DNA from: Methanosarcina acetivorans C2A | GTDB taxonomy: Archaea > Halobacteriota > Methanosarcinia > Methanosarcinales > Methanosarcinaceae | Assembly (NCBI RefSeq): GCF_000007345.1 | Contig: NC_003552.1 | Span: 744,001 to 808,000, forward strand | Length of the DNA stretch: 64,000 bases | Reading direction: 5' to 3' | Shown: one piece after another, positions 35,151-43,764 of the stretch | Numbering within the stretch: position 1 is the stretch's first letter | Layout: every line of letters begins with the position of its first letter | Translations under genes and position numbers: made by a program | Notes under the pieces: model-generated | The model's input: the letters and a program-made list of their open reading frames with translations, nothing else | Databases searched by the model: none | What the model was told of the DNA's origin: nothing

Positions 35151-35768
35151 ATGAATCCTATAAGTGAATTTATACGCGGAATTACTAAAGACAACCCTAC
35201 CTTTGGGCTTGTGCTCGGGCTCTGTCCGACTCTAGCAGTCACAACATCCGTGGAAAACGGGATCGGTATGGCCATGGGTACACTGTTCGTGTTGGTAGGT
35301 TCGAACATGATGGTTTCTGCGATCCGAAAAGGAATTCCGGGAACAGTCAGGCTTCCCGTTGAAATTATTGTCATTGCAACTTTCGTTACGATCGTTGACA
35401 TGGTGATGGAAGCATTTACACCTGACCTGTACACATCTCTCGGCGTGTTCATTCCTTTGATCGTGGTCAATTGTATTGTTATTGGAAGGGCTGAGGCCTA
35501 CGCCCTGAAGAATGGGGTCTTTTATTCGATTATCGATGCTCTTGGTGAGGGTACGGGTTTTCTGCTCGTGTTAATCCTCATCGGAGGAATCAGAGAACTG
35601 CTGGGGACCGGCATAATTGATCCGTTCGGAATGACTCTCATCAACCTGAGTGGTGTAATAAACCCTGCAATGTTCATGACCATGTCTCCGGGTGCCTTCC
35701 TCACAATTGCAGTGTTGATGACCATTGTGAACTATCGCAGGCAGCAGAAAGCTGCAAAGGGTGGTTAA
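35151..35768 (+). CDS. rnfE: Rnf complex subunit RnfE
   Basis: Integral membrane subunit of 205 residues with about six helices (NqrD/RnfE family); motifs NPTFGLVLGLCPTLAVT and IVVNCIVIGRAEAYALKN include the cysteines that in related complexes hold a membrane Fe-S cluster together with RnfA. The ATG at 35151 follows the rnfG stop by one base and has AGGAGGG upstream; upstream in-frame starts lie within rnfG and are unlikely. Confidence 0.94.
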   Translation: MNPISEFIRGITKDNPTFGLVLGLCPTLAVTTSVENGIGMAMGTLFVLVGSNMMVSAIRKGIPGTVRLPVEIIVIATFVTIVDMVMEAFTPDLYTSLGVFIPLIVVNCIVIGRAEAYALKNGVFYSIIDALGEGTGFLLVLILIGGIRELLGTGIIDPFGMTLINLSGVINPAMFMTMSPGAFLTIAVLMTIVNYRRQQKAAKGG

Positions 35769-35769
35769 A

Positions 35770-36360
35770 ATGGCAGAATCTCTATTTACAATCTTTCTTG
35801 AAGGAGTGTTCATCAAGAACTTTCTTCTCATTCAGTTCCTGGGTCTATGTTCTTTTGTGGGCGTGACCAAGGACTTGAAAAGTGCTTCAGGGATGTCGGG
35901 CGCTGTAGTCTTCGTCATGGCGATGGCAGCAACCGTATCCTTTGCTCTGTATAATTTCATTTTAGTACCCCTCAAGCTGGAGTTCCTGCGGACTATCGCT
36001 TTCATCGTGGTTATCGCAGCACTTGTGCAGCTTGTAGAGTTTATCGTCAGGAAACATGTGCCTGCCCTCTACCGTTCCCTCGGGATCTACCTGCCTCTGA
36101 TTACCACCAACTGTGCGGTGCTCGGGGCTGTGCTCCTCAATGTCATGAACGATTACGATCTCGCTCAGAGCGTTGTCTTCGGAGTTGCCGCAGGGCTTGG
36201 CTATACGGTTGCTATGCTGATGATGGCTGCAATAAGGGAAAGGAGCGACCTGGTAGAAGTGCCGAAGTCCGTAGGAAGGGGTGTAACATACGCCTTCTTC
36301 ATTGCGACTATTATGTCAATGTCTTTCGTGAACTTCTTCGGGGTGATTCCGCTTGAGTAG
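35770..36360 (+). CDS. rnfA: Rnf complex subunit RnfA
   Basis: Integral membrane subunit (196 residues, about six helices), paralogue of RnfE. FLGLCSFVGVTKDLKSA and LITTNCAVLGAVLLN carry the paired cysteine regions. The ATG at 35770 has GGGTGG just upstream, which overlaps the rnfE end. It terminates with TAG, the codon read as pyrrolysine in some Methanosarcina genes, and overlaps rnfB by 8 bases. Confidence 0.94.
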   Translation: MAESLFTIFLEGVFIKNFLLIQFLGLCSFVGVTKDLKSASGMSGAVVFVMAMAATVSFALYNFILVPLKLEFLRTIAFIVVIAALVQLVEFIVRKHVPALYRSLGIYLPLITTNCAVLGAVLLNVMNDYDLAQSVVFGVAAGLGYTVAMLMMAAIRERSDLVEVPKSVGRGVTYAFFIATIMSMSFVNFFGVIPLE

Positions 36361-37147
36361 TGTGCTCATAAACTCTATAGCCGTACTTGCGGGTCTGGGG
36401 TTTGCAGTTGGGGTAATGCTGGTCATTGCTTCCAAGGTCTTTAAGATCGATTCAAATCCCCTTATTGATGATGTTGCTTCCCTTTTGCCAGGGGCAAACT
36501 GTGGAGGTTGCGGATTTGCAGGTTGTGCAGCATGCGCTGAAGCAATCGTTGAACAGGGTGCTCCTGTAAACAGTTGCCCTGTAGGCGGTTTTGAGGTTGC
36601 AAAGCAGATCGGTGCTCTTCTTGGCCAGGAAGTTACGGAAAGCGAAAAGGAATTTCCATTTGTCCGCTGTCAGGGCGGTAATCAGCACTGTACCACTCTT
36701 TACGACTATCATGGAGTGGAAAACTGTAAAGTTGCCCTGATGCTCTGCGATTCAAGGAAAGGCTGTACATACGGCTGCCTCGGTCTGGGGACATGTGTCC
36801 AGGCCTGTCAGTTCGGGGCTCTCTCAATGGGAGAAGACGGCTTCCCTGTTGTGAACAAAGCCCTCTGTACAAGCTGTGGTAACTGTATTGCAGCCTGCCC
36901 GAACGGAGTGCTCACCTTTGCCAGGGACTCGGAGAAAGTACATGTGCTCTGCCGTTCCCATGACAAGGGTAAGGACGTTAAGGCTGTCTGCGAGGTCGGA
37001 TGTATCGGCTGTAAGAAGTGTGAAAAAGAATGTCCCGCAGGGGCTATAAGGGTCACCGAATTCCTGGCTGAAATTGACCAGGAAAAGTGTACAGCATGCG
37101 GAGCCTGTGTAGCAATCTGCCCGCAGAAGGCAATCGAGCTCCGGTAA
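36353..37147 (+). CDS. rnfB: Rnf complex subunit RnfB (poly-ferredoxin)
   Basis: Entry point for electrons from ferredoxin. One N-terminal membrane helix (INSIAVLAGLGFAVGVMLVI) is followed by a CGGCGFAGCAAC Fe-S motif, then repeated cysteine clusters (CTYGCLGLGTCVQAC, CTSCGNCIAACP, CIGCKKCEKECP, CTACGACVAICP), suggesting about six 4Fe-4S clusters in 264 residues. The start is TTG at 36353, overlapping the rnfA end, with GGGGTGA 6-7 bases upstream. Confidence 0.94.
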   Translation: MSSVLINSIAVLAGLGFAVGVMLVIASKVFKIDSNPLIDDVASLLPGANCGGCGFAGCAACAEAIVEQGAPVNSCPVGGFEVAKQIGALLGQEVTESEKEFPFVRCQGGNQHCTTLYDYHGVENCKVALMLCDSRKGCTYGCLGLGTCVQACQFGALSMGEDGFPVVNKALCTSCGNCIAACPNGVLTFARDSEKVHVLCRSHDKGKDVKAVCEVGCIGCKKCEKECPAGAIRVTEFLAEIDQEKCTACGACVAICPQKAIELR

Positions 37148-37196
37148 TTCCGGGCTCGTTTTTTTGACCTTGAACCGAAATTGAGAGGTAGAAAAT

Positions 37197-37532
37197 ATGT
37201 CTTACAATACTTCCCTTGGCTTGTCTGAAAATATCGTGGCAGCTCTTTGTTACCCTGTAGGCTGGCTCTCAGGTCTGTTCTTCCTGCTCCTTGAGCGCAA
37301 GAACAAGTTCGTCCGCTTCCACGCCATGCAGTCTGTCCTGCTTTTCATGCCGATCGCCCTCTTCATCTTCCTGGTGGCATGGATCCCAACAATCGGCTGG
37401 TTCATTGCAGATGGTGCAGGCATGACAGCTATGCTGCTTATCCTGATTCCTATGTACATGGCCTTCAGGGGCTCAAAGTTCAAAATCCCTATCATAGGAA
37501 ATATTGCCTACAATTTTGCCTATGGTGAATAA
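37197..37532 (+). CDS. small membrane protein at the end of the rnf operon
   Basis: 111-residue DUF4870-like protein with about three membrane helices (VAALCYPVGWLSGLFFLLLE; LFMPIALFIFLVAWIPTIGW; MTAMLLILIPMYMAF) and basic loops such as RKNKFVRFHAMQS. A gene of this kind is known to be the last member of the mmcA-rnfCDGEAB operon of M. acetivorans; its role is unknown, perhaps assembly. AGAGGTAG about 6 bases before the ATG is the SD. A T-rich hairpin follows. Confidence 0.85.
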   Translation: MSYNTSLGLSENIVAALCYPVGWLSGLFFLLLERKNKFVRFHAMQSVLLFMPIALFIFLVAWIPTIGWFIADGAGMTAMLLILIPMYMAFRGSKFKIPIIGNIAYNFAYGE

Positions 37533-37571
37533 GCAAACAGATTTAACCTAAAAAACAACCTGAAAAACCGG

Positions 37572-37611
37572 ATTGTCCTCAAAAAGGGCAATTCAACCTT
37601 TTATTTTTGGA
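37572..37611 (+). terminator. terminator-like hairpin after the rnf operon
   Basis: ATTGTCC and GGGCAAT can pair with one G-T, leaving a loop of about seven bases, and are followed by T-rich sequence (CCTTTTATTTTTGG, CTTTTTATG). It is 40 bases past the last rnf-operon gene. Confidence 0.45.
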
Positions 37612-37742
37612 CTCTTTTTATGTTTTTTAATTTCTTCTCATTCTGGTTTGTTTTCTTTTTTGAGAGTTCTCTGCTTTTGGACCCCTCTCTTTTTTGATTC
37701 TTTACTGGTCTCAGTCCCTAGTAGGGCCGATCATTCAGTTTT

Positions 37743-38282
37743 TTATCCTGCAAGGAGAATTCCCACACATACCGTTTTATCGGGTTTGCAAAACTCAAGC
37801 TTGATACCTGCCTTTTCCAGAACTTTCTGCAGATTTACTCCCACGGCTTCCGGGGGAAAACGTCTGATCTCGGGTTTTACGCACTTTTCAAGATTACATT
37901 TCTTGCATTCACTACAGGGGCCGGGTCGGAGCAGGTGGGCATAGATAAAACCTTTCCTGAAAGCTTCCTGTTCCAGCTCAAACATCTTACGAAAGGACTC
38001 TTTCTGGAATTTTCCCCAGGCTTCGAGGACATCCTGCACATCTGCAGTATCGTGTTCTTCCACAAGGAGAAGCACATCGCTGTATTCCGAAAGGATCTTC
38101 CTGAACTCTTCTATGGAATGAATGTGGGGAGGGCAGCTAAGCCTCTCTCCATAGTTCCGGCAGCCATGGGCACACTTCAGGGCTGTCCGGTTCTCCACCA
38201 CAAGATCCCCTGATTCGAGCGGGAAAGCTGTAAGCCCCATACTTGAAGCCTTTTCAATTAAAATCTGTACATTTTCGGGCAG
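37743..38282 (-). CDS. DUF2284 metal-binding protein
   Basis: Cysteine-rich protein of the DUF2284 family: CAHGCRNYGERLSCPPH near the N-terminus and CSECKKCNLEKCVKPE in the C-terminal half, typical spacing for Fe-S or metal binding. Function unknown. The first ATG (38240) leaves out PENVQILIEKASS, which resembles the usual N-terminal helix. A CTG at 38280-38282 with GAGGG six bases upstream would start the full-length 179-residue protein and is my preferred start. Confidence 0.8.
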   Translation of the reverse strand: MPENVQILIEKASSMGLTAFPLESGDLVVENRTALKCAHGCRNYGERLSCPPHIHSIEEFRKILSEYSDVLLLVEEHDTADVQDVLEAWGKFQKESFRKMFELEQEAFRKGFIYAHLLRPGPCSECKKCNLEKCVKPEIRRFPPEAVGVNLQKVLEKAGIKLEFCKPDKTVCVGILLAG

Positions 38283-38412
38283 TAAAATCCCTCTTACTCC
38301 AAATCCTTTTACACTTAATCTTCTTACTCTTTTATACTCTCATAGATTCCTCTTATCCCTTATTTAAGATAGTAATGTGAAAAAAAGAAAACATTTGCAA
38401 TCTTCTGCTTAT

Positions 38413-39465
38413 TTATTCCTCTGAAACCGACTCGTAAAGTTTTCTCCTTTCCTGGGACATGGATTTGAGATATTCTTTTGCTTCTTCAGGCGAGACCGCC
38501 CTGCGGGTTCCATCGGGTTCCTGTATGACCACGCCGCTTTCTGTGAGCATCCTGTATCTTGCTTTTCGGATCCCTTTGTCAGGATGGCAGACGAAATGGC
38601 AGTTGGAGCAGGTATATTCCATTCTGGACCCTGGAATCAGGCATATAAAAAATCCGCCTTTTATCTTCGGCCTTCCAAGGTAAGCTTCTATTGTACCGGG
38701 CAATGCAGCAATGAAATCTTTGTCTTTTTCCGGGATCTCAAAGCGCGCCGGAGACCAGGTTGACCATTTCCCGGAAGCATTCAGACCTGTGAGCCCTCCG
38801 CAGACAAGGAAGCAACGGCTATTGCTTCTTCGTTTGCCATAGCTAAACTCTTTTCCTCCGAGGGTTACGGTGACCTTCTCAACAGGATCTACGTATCCGG
38901 AGGAGCAGACTGAAAGACAGAGTTTGCATTCGTCACAGTAGTTTTCTTCTTCCGGAAGGGGATCTGTCGGGACTAATTCCGCGTCCGTAACGACCGAAGC
39001 CAGGACAATTGCCGATCCGTATTCTTTTGTGATAATGTTTCCCGAGTATCCGAAGTGCCCTATCCCTGAGCGGACGGCCAGATACCTATGGGAAATAGGG
39101 GGATGCATGTCCAGCTTCCAGTTTTCGGTATCCATTCGGTAAACGAAATTTGCGGATTGAGGGACAGCTTTGTATCCGTACTGCTGCAGGAACCCTGCCA
39201 TTTCAAGGGCGATCCCGTTAGCAAGAGTGGTGATCCGTACCTTATTTGTTTCAAGGGATTCATGGTCTTCTTTTCTAAAGTACGGGTCAATAAGATTCTG
39301 GTCAAAAGCCAGGGCAAAACAGACAGCCGATTTTGCCTCTGGAAGTACATATGTCAGGTCGGCAGATGGAGGCCCACCCGCAAGCGTTTCAGTTGTTGCA
39401 ATTCCCACTTTGAAAGCTCCAAGAGTTAGAGCCATCTCTTTAAGTTCTTCGGTCAATTCGCTCAT
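38413..39465 (-). CDS. QueG/epoxyqueuosine-reductase-like 4Fe-4S protein
   Basis: Soluble 350-residue protein with a QueG-like arrangement: an N-terminal flavin/cobalamin-type domain (KVGIATTETLAGGPPSAD, VRSGIGHFGYSGN) and two Fe-S motifs, CDECKLCLSVCSSG and CSNCHFVCHP. Archaeal relatives are of unknown substrate; it is not clearly a queuosine enzyme. The ATG at 39465 has GGAGG 8 bases upstream. Same strand as the DUF2284 gene downstream, 131 bases apart. Confidence 0.75.
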   Translation of the reverse strand: MSELTEELKEMALTLGAFKVGIATTETLAGGPPSADLTYVLPEAKSAVCFALAFDQNLIDPYFRKEDHESLETNKVRITTLANGIALEMAGFLQQYGYKAVPQSANFVYRMDTENWKLDMHPPISHRYLAVRSGIGHFGYSGNIITKEYGSAIVLASVVTDAELVPTDPLPEEENYCDECKLCLSVCSSGYVDPVEKVTVTLGGKEFSYGKRRSNSRCFLVCGGLTGLNASGKWSTWSPARFEIPEKDKDFIAALPGTIEAYLGRPKIKGGFFICLIPGSRMEYTCSNCHFVCHPDKGIRKARYRMLTESGVVIQEPDGTRRAVSPEEAKEYLKSMSQERRKLYESVSEE

Positions 39466-39714
39466 TTTCCAGTCCTCCACACAAAAAAGATTAATTTCCA
39501 GATTAGTTTATGTAAGGTCACTTTTATCTACTTGATCGGCACTGGAATGACTTTGAGCCTTCAGGTATAGTCCAGTGACCTTTTGTCTTAAGCAGCCTGT
39601 ATGAAAATGGTTTTCCGAATTTAGAAGCCCCAGGATAAAAAATGTAATAATAAATATGAAAATAAAAGAAAAGTTAGTCCGCTTGAGCTCAGATCACTTC
39701 TTCTCATAAATAGT

Positions 39715-39925
39715 CTGCTTGAGCGAAGCGAAACAGACCGCGTACTGCAGAGTCGCAACTCTGCCGAAACAGACCGCGTACTGCAGAGTCGCAACTCTGC
39801 CGAAACAGACCGCGCACTACCGAGCCGCAACTCTGCCGAAACAGACCGCGTACTGTTGCGATTATATCGCAATTCCCATGAAATCTCCGATTTTATGTGA
39901 TCCCGAGGCACAATTCGGGTGGCTC
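39715..39925. repeat. modular palindromic repeat element, copy B, with 36-bp tandem array
   Basis: The head AGTCTGCTTGAGCGAAGCGA begins at about 39715. A 36-bp unit starting GAAACAGACCGCG repeats at 39730, 39766, 39802 and (partial) 39838; each unit carries the hairpin GCAGAGTCGCAACTCTGC or a variant. The end matches copy A: TTGCGATTATATCGCAA, then GAAATCTCCGATTTTATG and CCCGAGGCACAATTCGGGTGG. It lies at the 3' side of the lipoprotein gene at 39936. Confidence 0.9.
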
Positions 39926-39935
39926 AACTGGGGTT

Positions 39936-40769
39936 TTATGCAATCACAACTCCATATTTGGCAAAAACCTGCGCAAACGCCTGTCTTAACTCTTCTGCTA
40001 CCTTTATCGTTTCTTCGGTATCATTGAGGTTTGAAGCGCTCTCGAGCTCGGTTATCTTCAGCTCTACGGCATGCAGGCTGGCTTCGTAGTTTTCGTCCGC
40101 GCTGGCGGGCGGTTCGGCGTTGCTTACGCTTTCCCATTCTTCCTCAAGTTCGGGGATATGGGCCGCAACTGCGGTAGTATTATTTTCATTTGCATCTTCA
40201 ATTGCAATTTCCATTGTGGTGTGGAATTCAGTCATGCGGTCTCCCATCAGGTCGATCCCGTTTCTTGCATGTAGTTCAAAGAAAAGGTCCCTCACGGGTT
40301 CAAGGGCGGTATGTGCGGCATCGATGTCATTCTCCAGCAATTTTTCCTGTGAATCTACTGCAATTGCAAGGGCTTTATCAATGGTTTCAGGCCATTGTTC
40401 ATCGGATGCGTAGATCGCAGGAGGTTTTTCAGTATATCCTTCACTTACTGCGGTAAGGTCTTCCACAAGGCCGGAAAGGGCTTCTGAAGAAGCGCTATAA
40501 TCTTTCTTGCTGGTTGAAACCAGAGCTTTAACATAATTTGAGTTTGCTTTCTGCATCAGGGCATCGAATTCAGCGGTCATTAACTCGCTTTCATTTCCGG
40601 AAAAACTCACTTCGTTTACCTCTTCTCCTGCTTCCGCTTCTTCGATTCCATCTCCAGTCCCCTCTTCCGTTGCAGGGTTGTCTTCCCCTCCTGAATCCGA
40701 CACGCATCCGGCTCCGAAGGTTATAAGGGTAAGGGCAAGCAAAACCGTTATCAGTACTTTTATTTTCAT
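39936..40769 (-). CDS. hypothetical lipoprotein, helical
   Basis: Signal peptide with lipobox FGAGC near residue 23, then an acidic Gly/Glu-rich stalk, then about 210 residues predicted mainly alpha-helical, with repeats of the AAHTALEPVRDLFFELHARNG type. The helical segments with histidines (FHTTMEIAIEDAN, LHAVELKITELESA) resemble four-helix cytochrome- or metal-binding exported proteins, but I cannot name a family. ATG at 40769 with GGAGAGGAGAG just upstream. Confidence 0.7.
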   Translation of the reverse strand: MKIKVLITVLLALTLITFGAGCVSDSGGEDNPATEEGTGDGIEEAEAGEEVNEVSFSGNESELMTAEFDALMQKANSNYVKALVSTSKKDYSASSEALSGLVEDLTAVSEGYTEKPPAIYASDEQWPETIDKALAIAVDSQEKLLENDIDAAHTALEPVRDLFFELHARNGIDLMGDRMTEFHTTMEIAIEDANENNTTAVAAHIPELEEEWESVSNAEPPASADENYEASLHAVELKITELESASNLNDTEETIKVAEELRQAFAQVFAKYGVVIA

Positions 40770-41001
40770 CTCTCCTCTCCTTATCAATTTAACAGATTTT
40801 CTTCAACTTTCGTTTTCTCTTAAGTTCGAAACTTTTTGTTTCAAATCCTTATATTCCTTCATACTTACCTTCTTATCTATTTTCGTCCACCTTATTTCAC
40901 AATCGAAGCTTTCCTGTTTCGAAATGCAGTCGGTATGCCTTAAATATCGCAAACATTCGAAAGTTTAAATATTATCTTCTCTAATTAAGGTGCAAGCATT
41001 A

Positions 41002-42006
41002 ATGGAGGACTCTAAGATTAAAGAAGAGATCTGGATTGAAAAATACAGGCCTGTCAGGCTGAACCAGGTGGCAGGACAGGACGAAACAATCGAACGCCTG
41101 AAGTCTTACGTGGCAACTAAAAATCTTCCTCACCTCCTCTTTTCCGGGCCTCCGGGTGTCGGAAAAACAGCCTCTGCAGTTTCGATTGCAAGGGAGATTT
41201 TCGGGGAAGATCTATGGAGGGAAAACTTTACCGAACTTAATGCTTCCGATGAAAGGGGCATTGATATCGTCAGAAACAAAATTAAAAACTTTGCAAAAAC
41301 CGCTCCTATAGGCGGAGCTCCGTTCAAGATCATTTTTCTTGATGAAGCCGATGCTCTAACAGCGGATGCACAGTCCGCACTCCGCAGGACCATGGAACGG
41401 TTCAGCAGCAACTGTCGTTTTATCCTCTCATGCAATTACTCCTCCAAGATCATTGAGCCCATTCAGTCCAGGTGTGCTGTTTACAGGTTCAGGCGGCTTT
41501 CAGACGAAGCCATCAAAGAACGTCTTGAATACATTGCAGGAGACCAGGGTCTGTCCATTACCGAAGGCGGGTATGAAGCTCTTATTTACGTAGCTCAGGG
41601 AGACATGCGAAAAGCTGTCAATTCTCTTCAAGCGGCTGCCTTCATTGATACGGACAAATCTATTTCCAGGGAAACCATCTACAGGACCACTGCAACTGCG
41701 AACCCTGAGGAGATTAAGAACCTTATTGAGACTGCCCTGCGCGGAAACTTCAGGATTGCCCGAAAAGAGCTTAACAGGCTGCTCTATGAAGAAGGGCTTT
41801 CAGGAGAAGACATTGTGGGCCAGATCTACAGGGTGGTTTCCGAAATGGATAACCTTATGGTTCTGGATCTCGGGCTAACGGAGAGAGATATTGTCGCCCT
41901 TGTGGATGTTATCGGGGAAACCGATTTCAGACTGACCGAAGGAGCCAGCGAGAAAATCCAGCTGGAAGCCCTGCTCGCACATTTTGCTCTTTCAAGAGAA
42001 AACTGA
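41002..42006 (+). CDS. rfcS: replication factor C small subunit
   Basis: Clamp-loader AAA+ ATPase that loads PCNA. 334 residues: EKYRPVRLNQVAGQ at the N-terminus, Walker A GPPGVGKT (49-56), Walker B with DEAD (114-117) and the SRC motif (156-158). C-terminal collar helices follow. ATG at 41002 with AGGTG about 10 bases upstream; GTG at 40990 is an alternative. The upstream AGTTTAAATATTA near 40970 is a good TATA-like element. Confidence 0.95.
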   Translation: MEDSKIKEEIWIEKYRPVRLNQVAGQDETIERLKSYVATKNLPHLLFSGPPGVGKTASAVSIAREIFGEDLWRENFTELNASDERGIDIVRNKIKNFAKTAPIGGAPFKIIFLDEADALTADAQSALRRTMERFSSNCRFILSCNYSSKIIEPIQSRCAVYRFRRLSDEAIKERLEYIAGDQGLSITEGGYEALIYVAQGDMRKAVNSLQAAAFIDTDKSISRETIYRTTATANPEEIKNLIETALRGNFRIARKELNRLLYEEGLSGEDIVGQIYRVVSEMDNLMVLDLGLTERDIVALVDVIGETDFRLTEGASEKIQLEALLAHFALSREN

Positions 42007-42138
42007 GGTTTCCGGTATTCCTGAAAAAACGGTTTTGTTACAGGCTCCACATACAGATCTCTGAAATGAAAGTGGAAAAGGCAGACCTAAGCAAGCCTTT
42101 TTCTGTTAAAAGATTTATAGTTATTACTCCTGATCATT

Positions 42139-42651
42139 ATGTCTGTTGAAAATTTACTGGTAGATATGCTGGGGTCCGTGCCCCACTGGCTCGCAGTAAT
42201 GGTCATAGGGGCTCTTCCGATCTCCGAACTGAGGGGGGCAATCCCCGTTGCCATAGGCATTTACGAGATGAGACCTTTTGAGGCTTATTTCTTTTCGGTA
42301 CTTGGAAACCTTATTCCTGTGGTCCCCCTTCTGCTTTACCTCGAGCCGGTCTCCGGGTACCTGAGGCGATACCATATCTTCGATGTTTTTTTCACCTGGC
42401 TCTTTGCAAGAACCCGGCGAAAGCACACTGAAAACTTTGAAAAATACGGGCTCCTTGCCCTGACCCTCTTCGTTGCCGTGCCGCTGCCAGTTACAGGGGC
42501 CTGGACAGGCTGTGCAGCCGCTTTTGTGTTCGGGATCAAATTCCGGCATTCGTTCCCGGCAATCACTGCAGGGGTAATGATAGCAGGAGTCGTTGTAACT
42601 GTAATCACAATGACGGGCATGAACCTTGCCGACCTTATTTTCGGAGTTTGA
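42139..42651 (+). CDS. small multidrug-export-family (COG2426) membrane protein
   Basis: 170-residue membrane protein with about four to five helices. ALPISELRGAIPVAIGIY, LGNLIPVVPLLLYL, RTRRKHTENFEKYG and VAVPLPVTGAWTG are characteristic of the Sm_multidrug_ex family, whose substrates are not well known. Start ATG 42139. Same direction as rfcS 130 bases upstream, but no evidence of cotranscription. Confidence 0.78.
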   Translation: MSVENLLVDMLGSVPHWLAVMVIGALPISELRGAIPVAIGIYEMRPFEAYFFSVLGNLIPVVPLLLYLEPVSGYLRRYHIFDVFFTWLFARTRRKHTENFEKYGLLALTLFVAVPLPVTGAWTGCAAAFVFGIKFRHSFPAITAGVMIAGVVVTVITMTGMNLADLIFGV

Positions 42652-42829
42652 CCTGGGGTCAAGCTCTTCGAAATCTTCATATACCTTAAAAATATCAAAT
42701 ATATCATTCATAAACAGAACAAATATAAATTTCTCTTTATATTTGCAGTCACTCCTGCTTCCATAGCTTCTTACACGGTATATTTTCCGTTGTATGGCAA
42801 TTCTCTTGAGTTTTTCGAGGTGATTTTCA

Positions 42830-43093
42830 ATGGTAAAGGCAGATAAGAAAAACAAAAAAATAGTTCAGTCCGAAAAGTGTATTGGGTGCGGGATATGCTA
42901 TTCCGTCTGCCCTGTGAATGCAAAATTAATGAAAAAAGATGATTTTGACCCCGAGACTGCCGAACTCGCAATCCGGATCATCGACGGAGTGGCAATCATC
43001 AGTGACGATGTCTGCATCCGTTGCGGAGCCTGCTCAAAGATTTGCCCCGTGGAATCCCTTACTCTGGTTGAGCTTGAAACTGCAACCGCTTAA
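42830..43093 (+). CDS. 2x[4Fe-4S] ferredoxin
   Basis: 87 residues with two motifs: CIGCGICYSVCPVNA and CIRCGACSKICPVES, joined by a ~40-residue insert. A basic N-terminus (KADKKNKKIVQSEK) precedes the clusters. Probably an electron carrier or a subunit of an oxidoreductase. GAGGTG lies about 8 bases before the ATG. A stable hairpin follows at 43100-43140. Confidence 0.85.
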   Translation: MVKADKKNKKIVQSEKCIGCGICYSVCPVNAKLMKKDDFDPETAELAIRIIDGVAIISDDVCIRCGACSKICPVESLTLVELETATA

Positions 43094-43099
43094 TCTTTG

Positions 43100-43140
43100 G
43101 TAAAAATAGGAAATGCTGTTTTTCAGCATTTCGTTTTTAC
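43100..43140. terminator. strong hairpin between ferredoxin and histone genes
   Basis: GAAATGCTG (43110-43118) pairs with CAGCATTTC (43124-43132), and outer arms GTAAAAA and TTTTTAC extend the stem. The T-run allows termination of the ferredoxin gene, and the complementary A-run could serve the convergent histone gene, so it may work in both directions. Confidence 0.7.
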
Positions 43141-43228
43141 CCCTTTCAGCGAGGTTCTTATTCCTGAACCGGGATTTCAGAAAACCAGGAACCCTTTTTT
43201 CCACATTCTTCAGGGATACCGCTTTAAA

Positions 43229-43438
43229 TTATAGCATTTCTTTTGCCAGTTTTATATCTTCAGCCTTTACGGTTTTTCTGCCTGCATGCTCTGCAAGTTT
43301 TATAGCTTCTTTTGAAATCTGAAGTCCATATTCTTCCAGAATCTCCGTAAGGGCCATTCCTGCACTCTCACTTACTCTGTGGGCACCAGCCGTCCTTATC
43401 AGGCGTTCGATTGGTGCAAATGGTATAACTTTTGCCAT
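43229..43438 (-). CDS. archaeal histone
   Basis: 69-residue histone-fold protein (HMfB type) that compacts DNA as dimers and larger stacks. Typical residues: IPFAPIERLIRTAGAHRVSE, the LTEILEEYGLQISKEAIKLA core helix and AGRKTVKAEDIKLA. ATG at 43438 is preferred because GGAGGA sits four bases upstream; an ATG at 43450 would add four residues. Convergent with the ferredoxin gene. Confidence 0.95.
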   Translation of the reverse strand: MAKVIPFAPIERLIRTAGAHRVSESAGMALTEILEEYGLQISKEAIKLAEHAGRKTVKAEDIKLAKEML

Positions 43439-43764
43439 ATTATCCTCCAAGCTTCTTTTTGTTAATATAAATTCCTTCTAACCTCTGATTTTGTAATCGG
43501 ATTCTATAAATACTTTTGCTTATATCGGAGTTTTCTTTACTTCTTATTCAGGTTTTAACCCTTTTTCTCCCCTTTATTTACTTTGTAAAGCCTATTTATC
43601 TCTTTTTTTGTTTCTTATTATTTTTATAAGGATTTTCTAATATCCGTGAATTTCTGGAAATCTCTTGCTCTTTTATTTCTATAAACTTTTATTTAATTCC
43701 TCTCATTTTATTCTCCCCCTCTTTTTCGAAATCTTGATATTGGATTATTCGAATCTAGTCCAGC
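43439..43764. other. AT-rich intergenic region
   Basis: About 325 T-rich bases upstream of the histone gene and of the methyltransferase gene (divergent promoters expected). No gene or RNA recognised. Confidence 0.4.

Noticed and set aside
36358-36360. TAG at the end of rnfA as possible pyrrolysine readthrough
   Set aside because: The protein is full length for the family at this codon and rnfB starts here; read as a stop.
39730-39857. 36-bp direct repeats resembling a CRISPR array
   Set aside because: The units are contiguous without unique spacers, no cas genes are nearby, and the units belong to the modular repeat family seen elsewhere.
39621-39911. 96-codon minus-strand ORF with repeated RSVSAELRLCS
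   Set aside because: It is a translation of the noncoding repeat array.
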